Origin: Ureibacillus endophyticus
Lineage (GTDB): Bacteria; Bacillota; Bacilli; Bacillales_A; Planococcaceae
Reading direction: 5' to 3'
DNA: 41,062 nucleotides
NCBI RefSeq assembly: GCF_003628435.1
Contig: NZ_RBZN01000030.1
Location: 1 to 41,062 of the forward strand
Below the pieces are notes generated by a model. It saw only the letters and a list, made by a program, of their open reading frames with translations. It was not told where the DNA came from and searched no databases. The stretch's first letter is position 1, and the number at the start of each line of letters is the position of its first letter. Positions 1-8,821 of this stretch are shown piece by piece. The translations under genes and the position numbers were made by a program.

Positions 1-50
1 CAAAAACAAGGCGCAACCTTTTCGGAATGTTTGTCAAGAGCGATTGTCAT
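1..50 (-). CDS. Possible start of a gene leaving the left edge (unassigned)
   Basis: An ATG at 50-48 on the minus strand opens a frame that stays open to the window edge (16 codons, beginning MTIALDKHSE). In related loci the gene after a Wzz-like protein is usually the cognate BY-kinase (CpsD/YwqD type), which would fit this position. However, the 16 residues show no kinase motif and the ribosome site is poor (GAACGAG directly before the ATG). The kinase assignment is context only. Confidence 0.2.
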   Translation of the reverse strand, partial: MTIALDKHSEKVAPCF

Positions 51-91
51 CTCGTTCGAAGAGTAATTTTGAGCCTAATACTTTGTGATTT

Positions 92-826
92 TCAGTTTTT
101 CATAGAAGTTTTTACACTACCTGTTCGGGATGGTAAGGGTATTTCTAAATCCTTCTCTGAAATCGATTTTACAATTCCCATAATTGGGAGAGCTAAAATT
201 TCTTCAATATCTTGTTCAGTTTTAATTGTAGTATCTAAAAATGCTAATAAAAATGCCAACCCAACTCCAAGCATTAATCCAATAATAGCCGCGATTGCGA
301 CATTTATCAGTTTATTCGGCTTAACTGGGCTAGGATTCTCACTTAATTTAGCAACTGATAAAATACTTATATTATCAACATTCATGAGAGAAGGAATCTC
401 TTCTTTAAACACTTCTGCGACCGTGTTTGCTATTTCAACGGATTTTAAAGGACTCTCATCTTCTACTCGAATATTGACGACCTTCGAGTTATCCGCATTA
501 GATACATTAATTTGTCTTGCTAAACTTTCTGGTGTTGTATCCAAATTTAATTTTTCAATCACCTTCGTTAAAATAACAGGAGATCGAATGATAACATTAT
601 ACGTATCAATTAATTGTAAATCCGTTTCTAACTGGGACCAGCCGTATTCTTGTCCACTATTCTTTTGGTTAACTAAAATTTGTGTTTCAGCTTCATAAAT
701 GGGAGGAAGCACATAATAACTGATGATTGCAGAAATGACAGAACAAACGAATACGAGGGATAAAATTAAAAATAGCCGTTTCTGTATTATTTTCAGGATT
801 TCTATTAAACTGATTGATTCTTCCAC
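92..826 (-). CDS. Wzz/YveK-type polysaccharide co-polymerase (BY-kinase modulator)
   Basis: A 244-residue membrane protein expected to set glycan chain length and activate a cytoplasmic tyrosine kinase. It has the family layout: a short cytoplasmic N-terminus (SLIEILKIIQKR), a first membrane segment at about residues 18-38, an extracellular domain, the conserved proline motif before the second membrane span (ENPSPVKPNKLIN, about 163-175), a second span at about 175-196, and a cytoplasmic tail of about 45 residues that would contact the kinase. The GTG start is preceded by GGAGG at a good distance. It is the last complete gene of the leftward cluster. In many Bacillales loci the Wzz/kinase/phosphatase genes come first and together, whereas here the phosphatase is about 24 kb upstream. 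The family call is firm; the substrate is not known. Confidence 0.88.
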   Translation of the reverse strand: MEESISLIEILKIIQKRLFLILSLVFVCSVISAIISYYVLPPIYEAETQILVNQKNSGQEYGWSQLETDLQLIDTYNVIIRSPVILTKVIEKLNLDTTPESLARQINVSNADNSKVVNIRVEDESPLKSVEIANTVAEVFKEEIPSLMNVDNISILSVAKLSENPSPVKPNKLINVAIAAIIGLMLGVGLAFLLAFLDTTIKTEQDIEEILALPIMGIVKSISEKDLEIPLPSRTGSVKTSMKN

Positions 827-926
827 AGTATTTGCCTCCCTGAAGCATGAATTTTTACATTGACATATTATTCTATATTCATAAATTTATTGCTAATTGA
901 ACGGTATTATGAATGGAATTCTCTCA

Positions 927-1592
927 TTATTTCTTTTTTAATAAACCATTCATTTTATTTATATATATATCAACACCAGGCTGATCAAAAGGATTCACAT
1001 CTAATAAAAAGGAACTCATGACACAAGCCTTCATAAAAAAATACATTAAAAATCCCATATGGTATGCATCTAATTTTTTCAGCTCTAATTGGATCACAGG
1101 AATCCCACCTTCAATATGGGCCAATATACTACCTTCCTTTGCGATGCGATTTATTTCATTAAAGCTATAAGTTGATAAATCATTTAGTTGATCCTCATTT
1201 CGGATATCGAAAGGAATTGGATAATCATCTTGTATCTCCTTAAAGTGTAAAAATGTTTCAAATAAGATTGGGCTTCCCTCTTGAATATATTGACCAATTG
1301 AATGTAAATCAGTGGAATACGTTACAGCAGAAGGAAATATACCTTTTTTATTTTTTCCTTCACTTTCACCAAATAACTGCTTCCACCATTCATGAAAGAA
1401 AGCAAGACTTGGCTCAAACGATGCAAGTAATTCAACCTGATATCCTTGTTTGTATAGTTCATTTCGTATGACGGCATATCGATAAGCATCATTTAGTTCT
1501 ATGTTATCCACATTTAATAAAACCGCAGCTTCTTTCACCCCTTCAATAAATTTATAAAAACCTAATCCCTCTCTTTTAAACGTTTTCTGCAC
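927..1592 (-). pseudogene. pgi: Truncated glucose-6-phosphate isomerase (C-terminal half only)
   Basis: The 221-codon frame is clearly the C-terminal half of a bacterial Pgi (about 450 residues when intact). It keeps the hallmark blocks EWWKQLFGESEGK, KGIFPSA, STDLHSIGQYIQEG and VNPFDQPGV. Homology begins near residue 205-215 of the normal protein, so the first SIS domain with its GGS and SKSGTT sugar-phosphate motifs is absent. The Glu of GESEGK and the His of DLHS remain. The catalytic Lys expected in GVEAYK is Ile here (GVDIYI). The GTG start lies inside the last codons of the upstream polymerase gene (17-bp overlap) and has only a weak ribosome site. It is best read as a non-functional fragment left by recombination; a working pgi should exist elsewhere in the genome. 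The identity is firm, inactivity is inferred. Confidence 0.9.
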
Positions 1593-2934
1593 CCTTAATA
1601 TAATTTATACCAATTAGAAATAGAGACGTTATAAAAAATAATTCATCTGCAAATAAAATATCTAACGTTAACCAAGGAGCAAAACATGCAATAGCAAAGA
1701 TAAAAATATTAAGATTTATTTTTATCCTTTTATTAACAGAATCAATTTGAGTTTTATCAAGAATATTAAACAAGTGAATAATCCAAAAGAGTAAAATAAT
1801 TGATCCGATTATCCCAAACTGATAAATAATTTGAATGATCGTATTATGTGCTGCATCGGTAATTCCACCGTTAAAGACTTCTGAATAACCTTGGCCAAAT
1901 AACAGTCTCGTGGGATTTTGTTTAAAAAAAGTAAAATAATCTGATAAAATATCACTTCTTCCAGTTGTTAGTGTTGATATATCACTAACCATATTAAAGC
2001 GTATTGAATACATATTTATTTGTTTTGCAAATAATTCTGATGTTGCAATAATCAAACATCCTAAATTAATTACTATAAAGATGGATATTTTAGTTGTTAT
2101 TTTCCCTTTACTAATAAGTGCAACTAGAGACCAAATTACTATAATGGAAAGTAAAACCACTAAAAACATTTTAGAGACTGACAATAAACCAAAATATAAT
2201 AAAGTAAGCACTAGAATAGATAATAAAACTACATTCTTAAAGCTTTTATTTAGCATAATAATAAGTAACCCAGAAACTGCAACTAAAATATGTGCTGAAT
2301 AAAAATTTGCATCCCCATAAAAACCGCTTAATCTAGTTAATCCAATAGTTTCCCAATTAGAAACTTTTATAAACGGAAGCATGTGTGAATAATTCATAAG
2401 AATTTTAGAAGATAGCCCTGCAAAGACTATCCCTAAAGAAAAAAACACAATGCATATTTCAAAAGATATTTTGCGATGATAAACTTTTATATAAGTAGGA
2501 ATTAAAATTACCATAAATATGAAAACTAAGTAACCTAATGAAAAACTATTACCAAAAAATAGTTTAATTATCATAGTATACGTAAATATAGAACAAGTTA
2601 ATATTAAAGATTCTATCCTTAGTATACTTATTTTTCCTTCTAACTCATTGACGATTAAAAAATAGATAAAATACAATACAAAACATATTGTATAGAATGA
2701 GTGATCCTCTGCATTAAACTTCATTACAGGTGACCATGGCAAATAAAATAGCAAGATAGCTAAAAATAATGAATACGGACTTATTAATAGTATTGTGATT
2801 AACAGTAGCAAACTCAATAAAATAATACTATTCATATTTAAATAATGACCTATAGATATTAGGGAAATATCTACAAACATAAGTATAAAAATTATTAATA
2901 CTTTTCTGTTATTTAACATTATTAGTTGCTCCAT
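1576..2934 (-). CDS. O-antigen polymerase/ligase-like membrane protein (Wzy)
   Basis: A 452-residue, very hydrophobic protein with around ten or more predicted membrane segments. A larger extracytoplasmic loop at about residues 310-370 contains GRSDILSDYF and LLFGQGYSEVF followed by AAHNTIIQ. This resembles the Wzy_C region of polymerases and ligases, including the typical His-Asn (AHNTIIQ). It would link lipid-borne repeat units outside the membrane. Its start overlaps the end of the upstream glycosyltransferase by 26 bp, suggesting translational coupling. Its last codons overlap the truncated pgi. Wzy proteins diverge too much to predict the linkage. The family call rests on topology and the His-containing loop rather than strong sequence identity. 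Confidence 0.82.
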   Translation of the reverse strand: MEQLIMLNNRKVLIIFILMFVDISLISIGHYLNMNSIILLSLLLLITILLISPYSLFLAILLFYLPWSPVMKFNAEDHSFYTICFVLYFIYFLIVNELEGKISILRIESLILTCSIFTYTMIIKLFFGNSFSLGYLVFIFMVILIPTYIKVYHRKISFEICIVFFSLGIVFAGLSSKILMNYSHMLPFIKVSNWETIGLTRLSGFYGDANFYSAHILVAVSGLLIIMLNKSFKNVVLLSILVLTLLYFGLLSVSKMFLVVLLSIIVIWSLVALISKGKITTKISIFIVINLGCLIIATSELFAKQINMYSIRFNMVSDISTLTTGRSDILSDYFTFFKQNPTRLLFGQGYSEVFNGGITDAAHNTIIQIIYQFGIIGSIILLFWIIHLFNILDKTQIDSVNKRIKINLNIFIFAIACFAPWLTLDILFADELFFITSLFLIGINYIKGAENV

Positions 2935-4108
2935 TTAACAAAAAATCAAACTGTTTAAGCGCAACTTCATTTGTAAAATGTTGTGTCATTAAATTGTTTT
3001 TAATTTTGAGTAGAGCATTCTGATTATTTAATAGATCGATTAGTGATTCTTCAATACCAGTTATTGAATTTTCACATACCCATCCACAGTTATTGGATTC
3101 AACCATTTCTATAGCTGATAATGTATTTGTTGTTAGGACAGGTAAAGCAAGCGCTCTAGCTTCATCTAAAACCATTGGGGCTGCTTCATGATAAGAAGGA
3201 AGGAAAAAAATATCTGCATTTTTCATAAACCTATACGGATTTTTTTGATCACCATGGAGAATAACAAATTCCCCTAATAAGTAATCTTGTATTTTTTGTT
3301 CTATTTCTTTTCTTTGCCTACCATCCCCAATAATTTGCCAGGTTATTTTATAACCTCTTTTAATTAATCGATTAATAATTTCAAGTGCTCTAATAAGCCC
3401 CTTTTCTTCACTCAAGCGTGCCACAGTTACAATATTAAAATATCTAGTATTATATTCTACTGGAAATTGATTTGCATTTTCTTTAATGCATTCATAATCA
3501 TGACAATTCCTAATACAATAAGTTTTCTGTGTTAGCTCAGGTATAGCCTCTATAAAATTGTTTTTACACGATTCTGATACTGCAGCAATACTGTTAAATT
3601 TTAAATATAAGTTTCTATTTTTATGGGTATTACCACCATAATTTAAAAAATCACAATGTATGAATGCTATTTTACTAGTCGACTCAATTTTGTTAAGTAC
3701 AAATTCATTACATCCGCCATAAAAAGATTTTTCATTTGGGCTTTGGACAAAAGAAATAGCTACATCAAACTTTTTTAATTTCCTTTGAGTTAAAAATAAA
3801 ATTTTCATTGGAATTTCGTTATTTATCAATTTCGTCCATAAAACCAATATTGCTCGAAGAAGATAATAAAATAACCCTTCCTTTTTCGACTCCTTTTGTG
3901 AAATAGCTAATAATTTTAAAAATGAATTTGCGTGTATAACATTAACTTTTTTCGGAATTTCCTCACTGTAGTTACCACTATCACTAAATAAAAATAAAGC
4001 AATTTCATACTTATCCTTTATTTCATTTAATAGGTTAACGAGTGCTTTCTGGATCCCTCCTGAAGCTAAATTATTGCTTACAATAATTATTTTCTTCTTT
4101 TTAGTCAT
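2909..4108 (-). CDS. GT4-family glycosyltransferase
   Basis: A 399-residue GT-B fold retaining glycosyltransferase. The N-terminal acceptor domain begins IIIVSNNLASGGIQKALVNL, the usual GGI/GGAE loop. The C-terminal nucleotide-sugar domain has TVARLSEEKG, WQIIGDGRQRKEIE and FFLPSYHEAAPMVLDEARA, which includes the EX7E motif (E-AAPMVLD-E). It would add one sugar to the lipid-linked repeat unit on the cytoplasmic face of the membrane. It is downstream of another glycosyltransferase and overlaps the polymerase gene, as in a single operon. Donor and acceptor cannot be read from the sequence. Confidence 0.9.
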   Translation of the reverse strand: MTKKKKIIIVSNNLASGGIQKALVNLLNEIKDKYEIALFLFSDSGNYSEEIPKKVNVIHANSFLKLLAISQKESKKEGLFYYLLRAILVLWTKLINNEIPMKILFLTQRKLKKFDVAISFVQSPNEKSFYGGCNEFVLNKIESTSKIAFIHCDFLNYGGNTHKNRNLYLKFNSIAAVSESCKNNFIEAIPELTQKTYCIRNCHDYECIKENANQFPVEYNTRYFNIVTVARLSEEKGLIRALEIINRLIKRGYKITWQIIGDGRQRKEIEQKIQDYLLGEFVILHGDQKNPYRFMKNADIFFLPSYHEAAPMVLDEARALALPVLTTNTLSAIEMVESNNCGWVCENSITGIEESLIDLLNNQNALLKIKNNLMTQHFTNEVALKQFDFLLNGATNNVK

Positions 4109-4166
4109 AAAGGAATACCTCTTTACGAATTTTTTAACTAAAATTTCAATCTAAAAAGCAAGCTAA

Positions 4167-5207
4167 CTACGAATTAATAAACTTGATAAGATTTTTTTTG
4201 AAAAGATTATTTTCATTTATTGTTTTTGAAATAAAACGTTTCCTGCCTTCATTAAATTCCTCTGTATTAAATTGTGTTAAATACTTTATTATGTTCTGGT
4301 CTACATTACTAAATGAACTAAGTACAATTCCCAAATTATATTTAGATATTTGATCAGCTAAATAAGTACCTTCATAAGCTATCATGGGTTTTCCATGTAT
4401 TACTGAATTATAAATTCTATTAGGTAACGCAGTCTTATTATTTATGCTATCGTTATATCTGAGAACATTGACTAAATCGCAATTGTTATACAACTGCTCC
4501 TCAACATCTTTTAAATATCTACCAGTAATTAATACATTTTTAATTTTATTTACTTCTACGAACTTTTGTATATTTTCGTTAATCTCACTTTCACCATGAA
4601 AAAACATTTCAAATCGATTGTTATTACTTAAAGACTGTATTAACTCTTTGTTTATTTCGAAATCCCTAATAGCACCTATATTAGCAATACCTATTTTTTG
4701 CTGGTTAAAAGGTCGGATTTCCTTTAATTCATTTATACATGTTATTTGTGTATTGTGATTAATTAAATAATTTAGATTTTCAGGGAGCCATTCCTTATAA
4801 CAGGCGGAAGAAATAACTGTAAACGAAGTGTATTGTATTAACTTTTTTAAATTAAAAAAATGTTTTATCTTATTGTAATCTCTTATATCTATCACAAAAT
4901 TCTTTTTATATTTTTTTATTAAAATATTTTTTAGAAAATAGCTTAACTGTATTCCAAATACGATAATTTTATCGTACTTCTCATATGTTAGTTTGTATAA
5001 TAAGTATTTTTTGTATTTTAAATAATCATAATAGCTTCTCTTGTGGCCAATTTTCTTATCTTTATAACTAATATGACTATTCTCAATTTTAAACCTATCC
5101 CAATTAATAATGTCATAAGGTATATTAAGATGACTTAATATTAGTTCGTAATTACTTACATATGGCATAAATAATTTGTTTGAAGGACATACAAGTGCAA
5201 TTTTCAT
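4167..5207 (-). CDS. Putative glycosyltransferase of the polysaccharide cluster
   Basis: A 346-residue, Lys/Asn/Ile-rich protein starting MKIALVCPSNKLFMPYVSNY, a typical N-terminal strand of a GT-B glycosyltransferase. The middle has KIGIANIGAIRDFEINKELI and a later segment NRIYNSVIHGKPMIAYEGTY, which looks like the donor-binding part of GT1/GT4-type enzymes, although no clean EX7E motif is present. It starts 4 bp before the capG stop on the same strand, so it is in the operon. The AT bias is stronger than in its neighbours, which is common for serotype-specific genes. The glycosyltransferase call is probable; the donor sugar is unknown. Confidence 0.65.
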   Translation of the reverse strand: MKIALVCPSNKLFMPYVSNYELILSHLNIPYDIINWDRFKIENSHISYKDKKIGHKRSYYDYLKYKKYLLYKLTYEKYDKIIVFGIQLSYFLKNILIKKYKKNFVIDIRDYNKIKHFFNLKKLIQYTSFTVISSACYKEWLPENLNYLINHNTQITCINELKEIRPFNQQKIGIANIGAIRDFEINKELIQSLSNNNRFEMFFHGESEINENIQKFVEVNKIKNVLITGRYLKDVEEQLYNNCDLVNVLRYNDSINNKTALPNRIYNSVIHGKPMIAYEGTYLADQISKYNLGIVLSSFSNVDQNIIKYLTQFNTEEFNEGRKRFISKTINENNLFKKNLIKFINS

Positions 5208-5211
5208 GGCA

Positions 5212-6336
5212 TTATTTCCCCCAAACTACTCTATTAACATATTCAGTGTATGAAACAATAATTTTAATTATCTTATCAGACACGTTTGGCATACTATAAT
5301 CATTAACCATTCTAATAGTATTAACGTCTTGTGTTTCTAATATCTCTAACCCTTGTATTATCCTTTCCTTCTTAAGCCCTACCATCATTACAGCCGCTTC
5401 TTCCATTGCTTCTGGTCTCTCATGAGTTTCTCGTAAATTTAAAGCTTTAAATCCTAGTATTGTCGCTTCTTCACTTATTGTTCCACTATCACTAAGAACA
5501 GCTTTAGCGTACATCTGCAGTTTTATATAATCATTAAACCCTAAAGGCTTCATTATCCTAACTAATGGGTTAAATTTAATTTCTTTCATCTCAATCATTT
5601 TTTTTGTTCGAGGATGAGTACTAAAAATGATTGGAAGTTGGTACTTTTCAGCGATTGCATTAATACTACCTATTAAATTACTAAAATTACTATTATTATT
5701 TATATTTTCCTCTCGATGAGCAGATACAACAAAATATTTCCCTTTTTCAATATCTACTCTTTCTATCACATTTGACTTTTCTATATCAACTTTTCTTGAA
5801 TTTAGCACCTCAAGCATAGGACTTCCTGTTTTAATTACACGGTCTGCAGAAAACCCTTCCTTTAACAGATATTCTCTTGCAATATCGCTATAAGTTAAGT
5901 TTATGTCCGCTATATGGTCGACAATTTTTCGATTAGTTTCTTCAGGTACCCGTTGGTCGAAGCATCGATTCCCGGCTTCCATATGAAATATTGGAATTTG
6001 TCTTCTTTTTGCAGCAATAGCACATAAACAACTATTTGTATCTCCTAATACTAAAAATGCATCTGGTTGAACTTTCTCCAATATGGGATCGATTTTGATT
6101 AATATATTTCCAATGGTTTCAACTGCAGTACCTTTTGCAGCATCTAAAAAATAGTCAGGTTTTTTTAAATTAAAATCTTTAAAAAAAACTTCATTTAACT
6201 CATAATCATAATTTTGTCCAGTGTGTACAAGTATATGTTCAATGGCACTAGTTTCTTCTAGTTTATTAATTACCTCAGAGAGCCTAATAATTTCTGGCCT
6301 AGTACCGACAACTGTCATTACTTTAAGCTTTTTCAA
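5212..6336 (-). CDS. capG: UDP-N-acetyl-L-fucosamine synthase (CapG; UDP-GlcNAc 2-epimerase family)
   Basis: A 374-residue non-hydrolysing 2-epimerase. Diagnostic blocks are VVGTRPEIIRLSEV at the N-terminus, HTGQNYD, LGDTNSCLC, HMEAGNRCFDQRVPEETNRK (about 120-139), VSAHREENINN and LSDSGTISEEATILGFKALN. In a CapE-CapF-CapG set it carries out the last step, 2-epimerisation to UDP-L-FucNAc. The very close relative WecB/MnaA makes UDP-ManNAc, and only the capE/capF neighbourhood favours CapG. The TTG start is chosen because AGGAGGT lies 8 bp upstream, inside the last codons of capF. An in-frame ATG six codons later is the alternative. Start and capF stop are only 3 bp apart, so the two are likely coupled. 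Confidence 0.88.
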   Translation of the reverse strand: MKKLKVMTVVGTRPEIIRLSEVINKLEETSAIEHILVHTGQNYDYELNEVFFKDFNLKKPDYFLDAAKGTAVETIGNILIKIDPILEKVQPDAFLVLGDTNSCLCAIAAKRRQIPIFHMEAGNRCFDQRVPEETNRKIVDHIADINLTYSDIAREYLLKEGFSADRVIKTGSPMLEVLNSRKVDIEKSNVIERVDIEKGKYFVVSAHREENINNNSNFSNLIGSINAIAEKYQLPIIFSTHPRTKKMIEMKEIKFNPLVRIMKPLGFNDYIKLQMYAKAVLSDSGTISEEATILGFKALNLRETHERPEAMEEAAVMMVGLKKERIIQGLEILETQDVNTIRMVNDYSMPNVSDKIIKIIVSYTEYVNRVVWGK

Positions 6337-6339
6337 GAT

Positions 6340-7449
6340 TTAAACCTCCTGAAAATAAGTGTCTGGCTTATCAGGATCAAAGTGTTCATTTGCCCACATT
6401 ACTGTTACTAAATCATTTTTACCTACATTGACGATGGAATGTGTGTAACCTACAGGAATGTCAACAACCTGAAGCTTTTCTCCACTTACTCTATATTCAA
6501 TAATGTCCTCAGAGTCAATCTTCCTAAATCGAATTAGACCTTCTCCACTTACTACTAAAAATTTTTCGTTTTTCGTATGGTGCCAATGGTTTCCTTTTGT
6601 AATTCCTGGTTTCGATACATTAATCGATACTTGACCTTGATTCTTTGTTTTGAGAAATTCAGTAAACGAACCACGTTCATCACAATTCATTTTTAAATCA
6701 TAGGAAAAGTTATCCTCGGGTAAATAACTTAAATATGTGCTATATAAATTTTTTACAAGTTTATTTTCCATATTCGGTATATTTAAGCTGTCTCTTGTTT
6801 TTTTAAAACTTTGTATTGTTTCCGCTAATTTACTTAGTGTGATAGTATGTATTTGGGGTACAATGAAATAATTAGATATTTTCGACGGGTTACCATTTAA
6901 TGCACAAATAAATTCTTCTAACACATCATCAATATAGCAAAGGGTTAGTTCAGTTTCTGGATGACTGATTTGGATTTCTAAGCCTCTTGCAATATTATGA
7001 CAAAATGTTGCCACTACCGAATTATAGTTTGGTTTACTCCACTTTCCGAAAACGTTTGGTAATCGATATACATACGCAGTAACGCAATTTTCCTTTGCAT
7101 AGTTAAAAATTAATTTTTCTGCCTCTAATTTGCTTCTCCCATAAGAAGTTCCATTTTCAGCTTGTATTGAAGAAGTAAAAAGTATAGGGGCTTTATTTTT
7201 ATGTTCTTTTAATAACTGTAAGAGCTGAAATGTAAAATCTACATTTCCACTAAAAAATTCATTATCACTTTGAGGACGATTTATCCCAGCAAGATGGAAG
7301 ACAAAATCACAATTTTTTGTATATATACTAAGTAATGAAATATCATTTTCTTTTGTAAATTCAAATACTTCGTAAGAACCTATATTTCTTAGTTCTGTAA
7401 CAAGATTTTTCCCTATAAATCCATGTGCACCTGTTACAAGAATTTTCAT
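6340..7449 (-). CDS. capF: CapF, bifunctional UDP-sugar reductase with C-terminal cupin (UDP-FucNAc pathway)
   Basis: The protein has two domains. Residues 1-about 240 are an extended SDR with the NAD(P) loop GAHGFIGKN, FHLAGINRPQ and a catalytic SYGRSK (YxxxK). Residues about 250-369 form a cupin with GNHWHHTKNEKFLVVSGEG and PVGYTHSIVNVG, supplying the metal-binding His cluster. This architecture is that of Staphylococcus CapF, which epimerises and reduces the product of CapE to UDP-6-deoxy-L-talose-type sugar for CapG. The start is set at the ATG at 7449 because AAAGGTGGT precedes it; an upstream in-frame GTG (7458) would add three residues. In S. aureus capE, capF and capG are contiguous; here an ATP-grasp gene sits between capE and capF. 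Confidence 0.92.
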   Translation of the reverse strand: MKILVTGAHGFIGKNLVTELRNIGSYEVFEFTKENDISLLSIYTKNCDFVFHLAGINRPQSDNEFFSGNVDFTFQLLQLLKEHKNKAPILFTSSIQAENGTSYGRSKLEAEKLIFNYAKENCVTAYVYRLPNVFGKWSKPNYNSVVATFCHNIARGLEIQISHPETELTLCYIDDVLEEFICALNGNPSKISNYFIVPQIHTITLSKLAETIQSFKKTRDSLNIPNMENKLVKNLYSTYLSYLPEDNFSYDLKMNCDERGSFTEFLKTKNQGQVSINVSKPGITKGNHWHHTKNEKFLVVSGEGLIRFRKIDSEDIIEYRVSGEKLQVVDIPVGYTHSIVNVGKNDLVTVMWANEHFDPDKPDTYFQEV

Positions 7450-7537
7450 ATATACCACCTTTCACTCGGATTTTAATGAAAATTTGAATTGGTACTCTTG
7501 ATGCCATAATCTATACAATATCAAATAAGTTTTTTTA

Positions 7538-8740
7538 CTATACACTTTCAATCTCTAATTTTATTAATTTAGAAATATTCTCCATCTTTTCTTCCATTTC
7601 CTCAAAAGTCGAGAAATTTAATATCATTATTCCAACTTTTTCATATGCACTATTAAGTTCATATATTTTATCCCCTGGGTTAACAAATAAGTCATATTCT
7701 ACTATATTAGTTTTTATGTCGCTATGAAATTTAATCCCTTTAAAAATACCGTTAACTTTACTATTAATTACATATGTTGCCCAGTATCCCTCTGGCTCAA
7801 CCACGGATAAATCACTACAGTCTTCCCCTAACGCAGCTTTCAATGTATATTCAATGAGATCAACCCCAGTTGCATATTTAATTGCATTTGGATTCCAGTC
7901 ACCACCATTTCTCGGAGCTACTTCAATTAAGTAGACATTTTCATTCTCATCAATACGGATGTCAAAATTATATGCACAAGTTTTCATATTTAGTAAGTTC
8001 AATAATCTATCAATTTCTGCATGGATTTTATTTTGGATACTTTCAGGCATTATATATGGCCAACTCGCTATAATTGATAAAAATGGATTACTATACCCTT
8101 CTGAAAATTTTTCATTAGAAAAACATCGAAATACAAGTTTGCCGTCAACAGAAAACCCATCTCCTCCAACGTGTGGGCCATGATTTTCAATATATTCTTC
8201 AATGATAAATCGCTTTACTTTCGAAAAAGCTAACGCATAAGAAACTTTTTCTTCTAAAAGTTCATGTGTATCAATCTTTGAAACTCCTAAGCTACCAGCA
8301 GAATCAACAGGTTTAATCATTACAGGCATATTAAAATTGTGAAAATCTGCTTTTGCTTCGTCTAATGTTTGATAGCCAATAGCTCTTGGAACATTAAAAC
8401 CATTATCCTTTTGAAATCTCCTAAAGAGGTCCTTATTAGTTAGTATCATTATAGAATCATAGGGGTTTGAAGGTAGATCTAATTGTTCAGCAACATAAGC
8501 TACTGTAGAGGCTCCCGAATCAGCTTTGTAACATACAATACCATCAATATTTAATGATTTTGCGAGTTTTAGAACACTCTCTTTATCTGTTGTACTTATG
8601 TTAAAAAATTGATTAGCATACTTTTGACCAGGGCTTTTATTATTGGAATCACAAACAATTACAAAATAGCCCATTTCCCTTGCCTTTTTTATGGCAGGAA
8701 TTTGAGAATAAGCTCCCCCCAGCATAAGTAGTTTTTTCAA
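7538..8740 (-). CDS. ATP-grasp ligase in the polysaccharide cluster (400 aa)
   Basis: The protein starts KKLLMLGGAYSQIPAIKKA, the pre-ATP-grasp fold of carboxylate-amine ligases of the PurK/carbamoyl-phosphate synthase group. The ATP-grasp core follows: PVMIKPVDSAGSLGVSKI (about 133-150, lysine and flexible loop), an EEYIENHGPHVGGDGFSVDG segment, and a metal-binding LIEVAPRNGGDWNPNA (about 270-285). The family activates a carboxylate as acyl phosphate and joins it to an amine. In a glycan cluster it may attach an amino acid or make an activated amide, but the substrate is unknown. It lies between capE and capF on the same strand. The TTG start is preceded by a GGGGTG ribosome site. The fold is certain, the role inferred. 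Confidence 0.82.
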   Translation of the reverse strand: MKKLLMLGGAYSQIPAIKKAREMGYFVIVCDSNNKSPGQKYANQFFNISTTDKESVLKLAKSLNIDGIVCYKADSGASTVAYVAEQLDLPSNPYDSIMILTNKDLFRRFQKDNGFNVPRAIGYQTLDEAKADFHNFNMPVMIKPVDSAGSLGVSKIDTHELLEEKVSYALAFSKVKRFIIEEYIENHGPHVGGDGFSVDGKLVFRCFSNEKFSEGYSNPFLSIIASWPYIMPESIQNKIHAEIDRLLNLLNMKTCAYNFDIRIDENENVYLIEVAPRNGGDWNPNAIKYATGVDLIEYTLKAALGEDCSDLSVVEPEGYWATYVINSKVNGIFKGIKFHSDIKTNIVEYDLFVNPGDKIYELNSAYEKVGIMILNFSTFEEMEEKMENISKLIKLEIESV

Positions 8741-8821
8741 AGTTATACACCCCTTTTTTATTAAATGTGCACTACATTTTCTACAAATTCGATATTACTA
8801 ACCTTTAAAATTATAATTCCC

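Noticed and set aside
27-698. 223-codon plus-strand frame at the left edge
   Set aside because: It is antisense to the Wzz-like gene, whose protein shows the expected two membrane segments and proline motif. The plus-strand translation has no recognisable domain.
5212-6336. WecB/MnaA (UDP-ManNAc for teichoic acid linkage) instead of CapG
   Set aside because: Sequence motifs alone do not separate them, but the direct coupling to capF and the nearby capE favour the FucNAc pathway.
7538-8740. Phosphoribosyl-type purine enzyme (PurK/PurT) for the 400-residue ATP-grasp protein
   Set aside because: The general fold fits, but the gene lies between capE and capF and there are no purine genes nearby.
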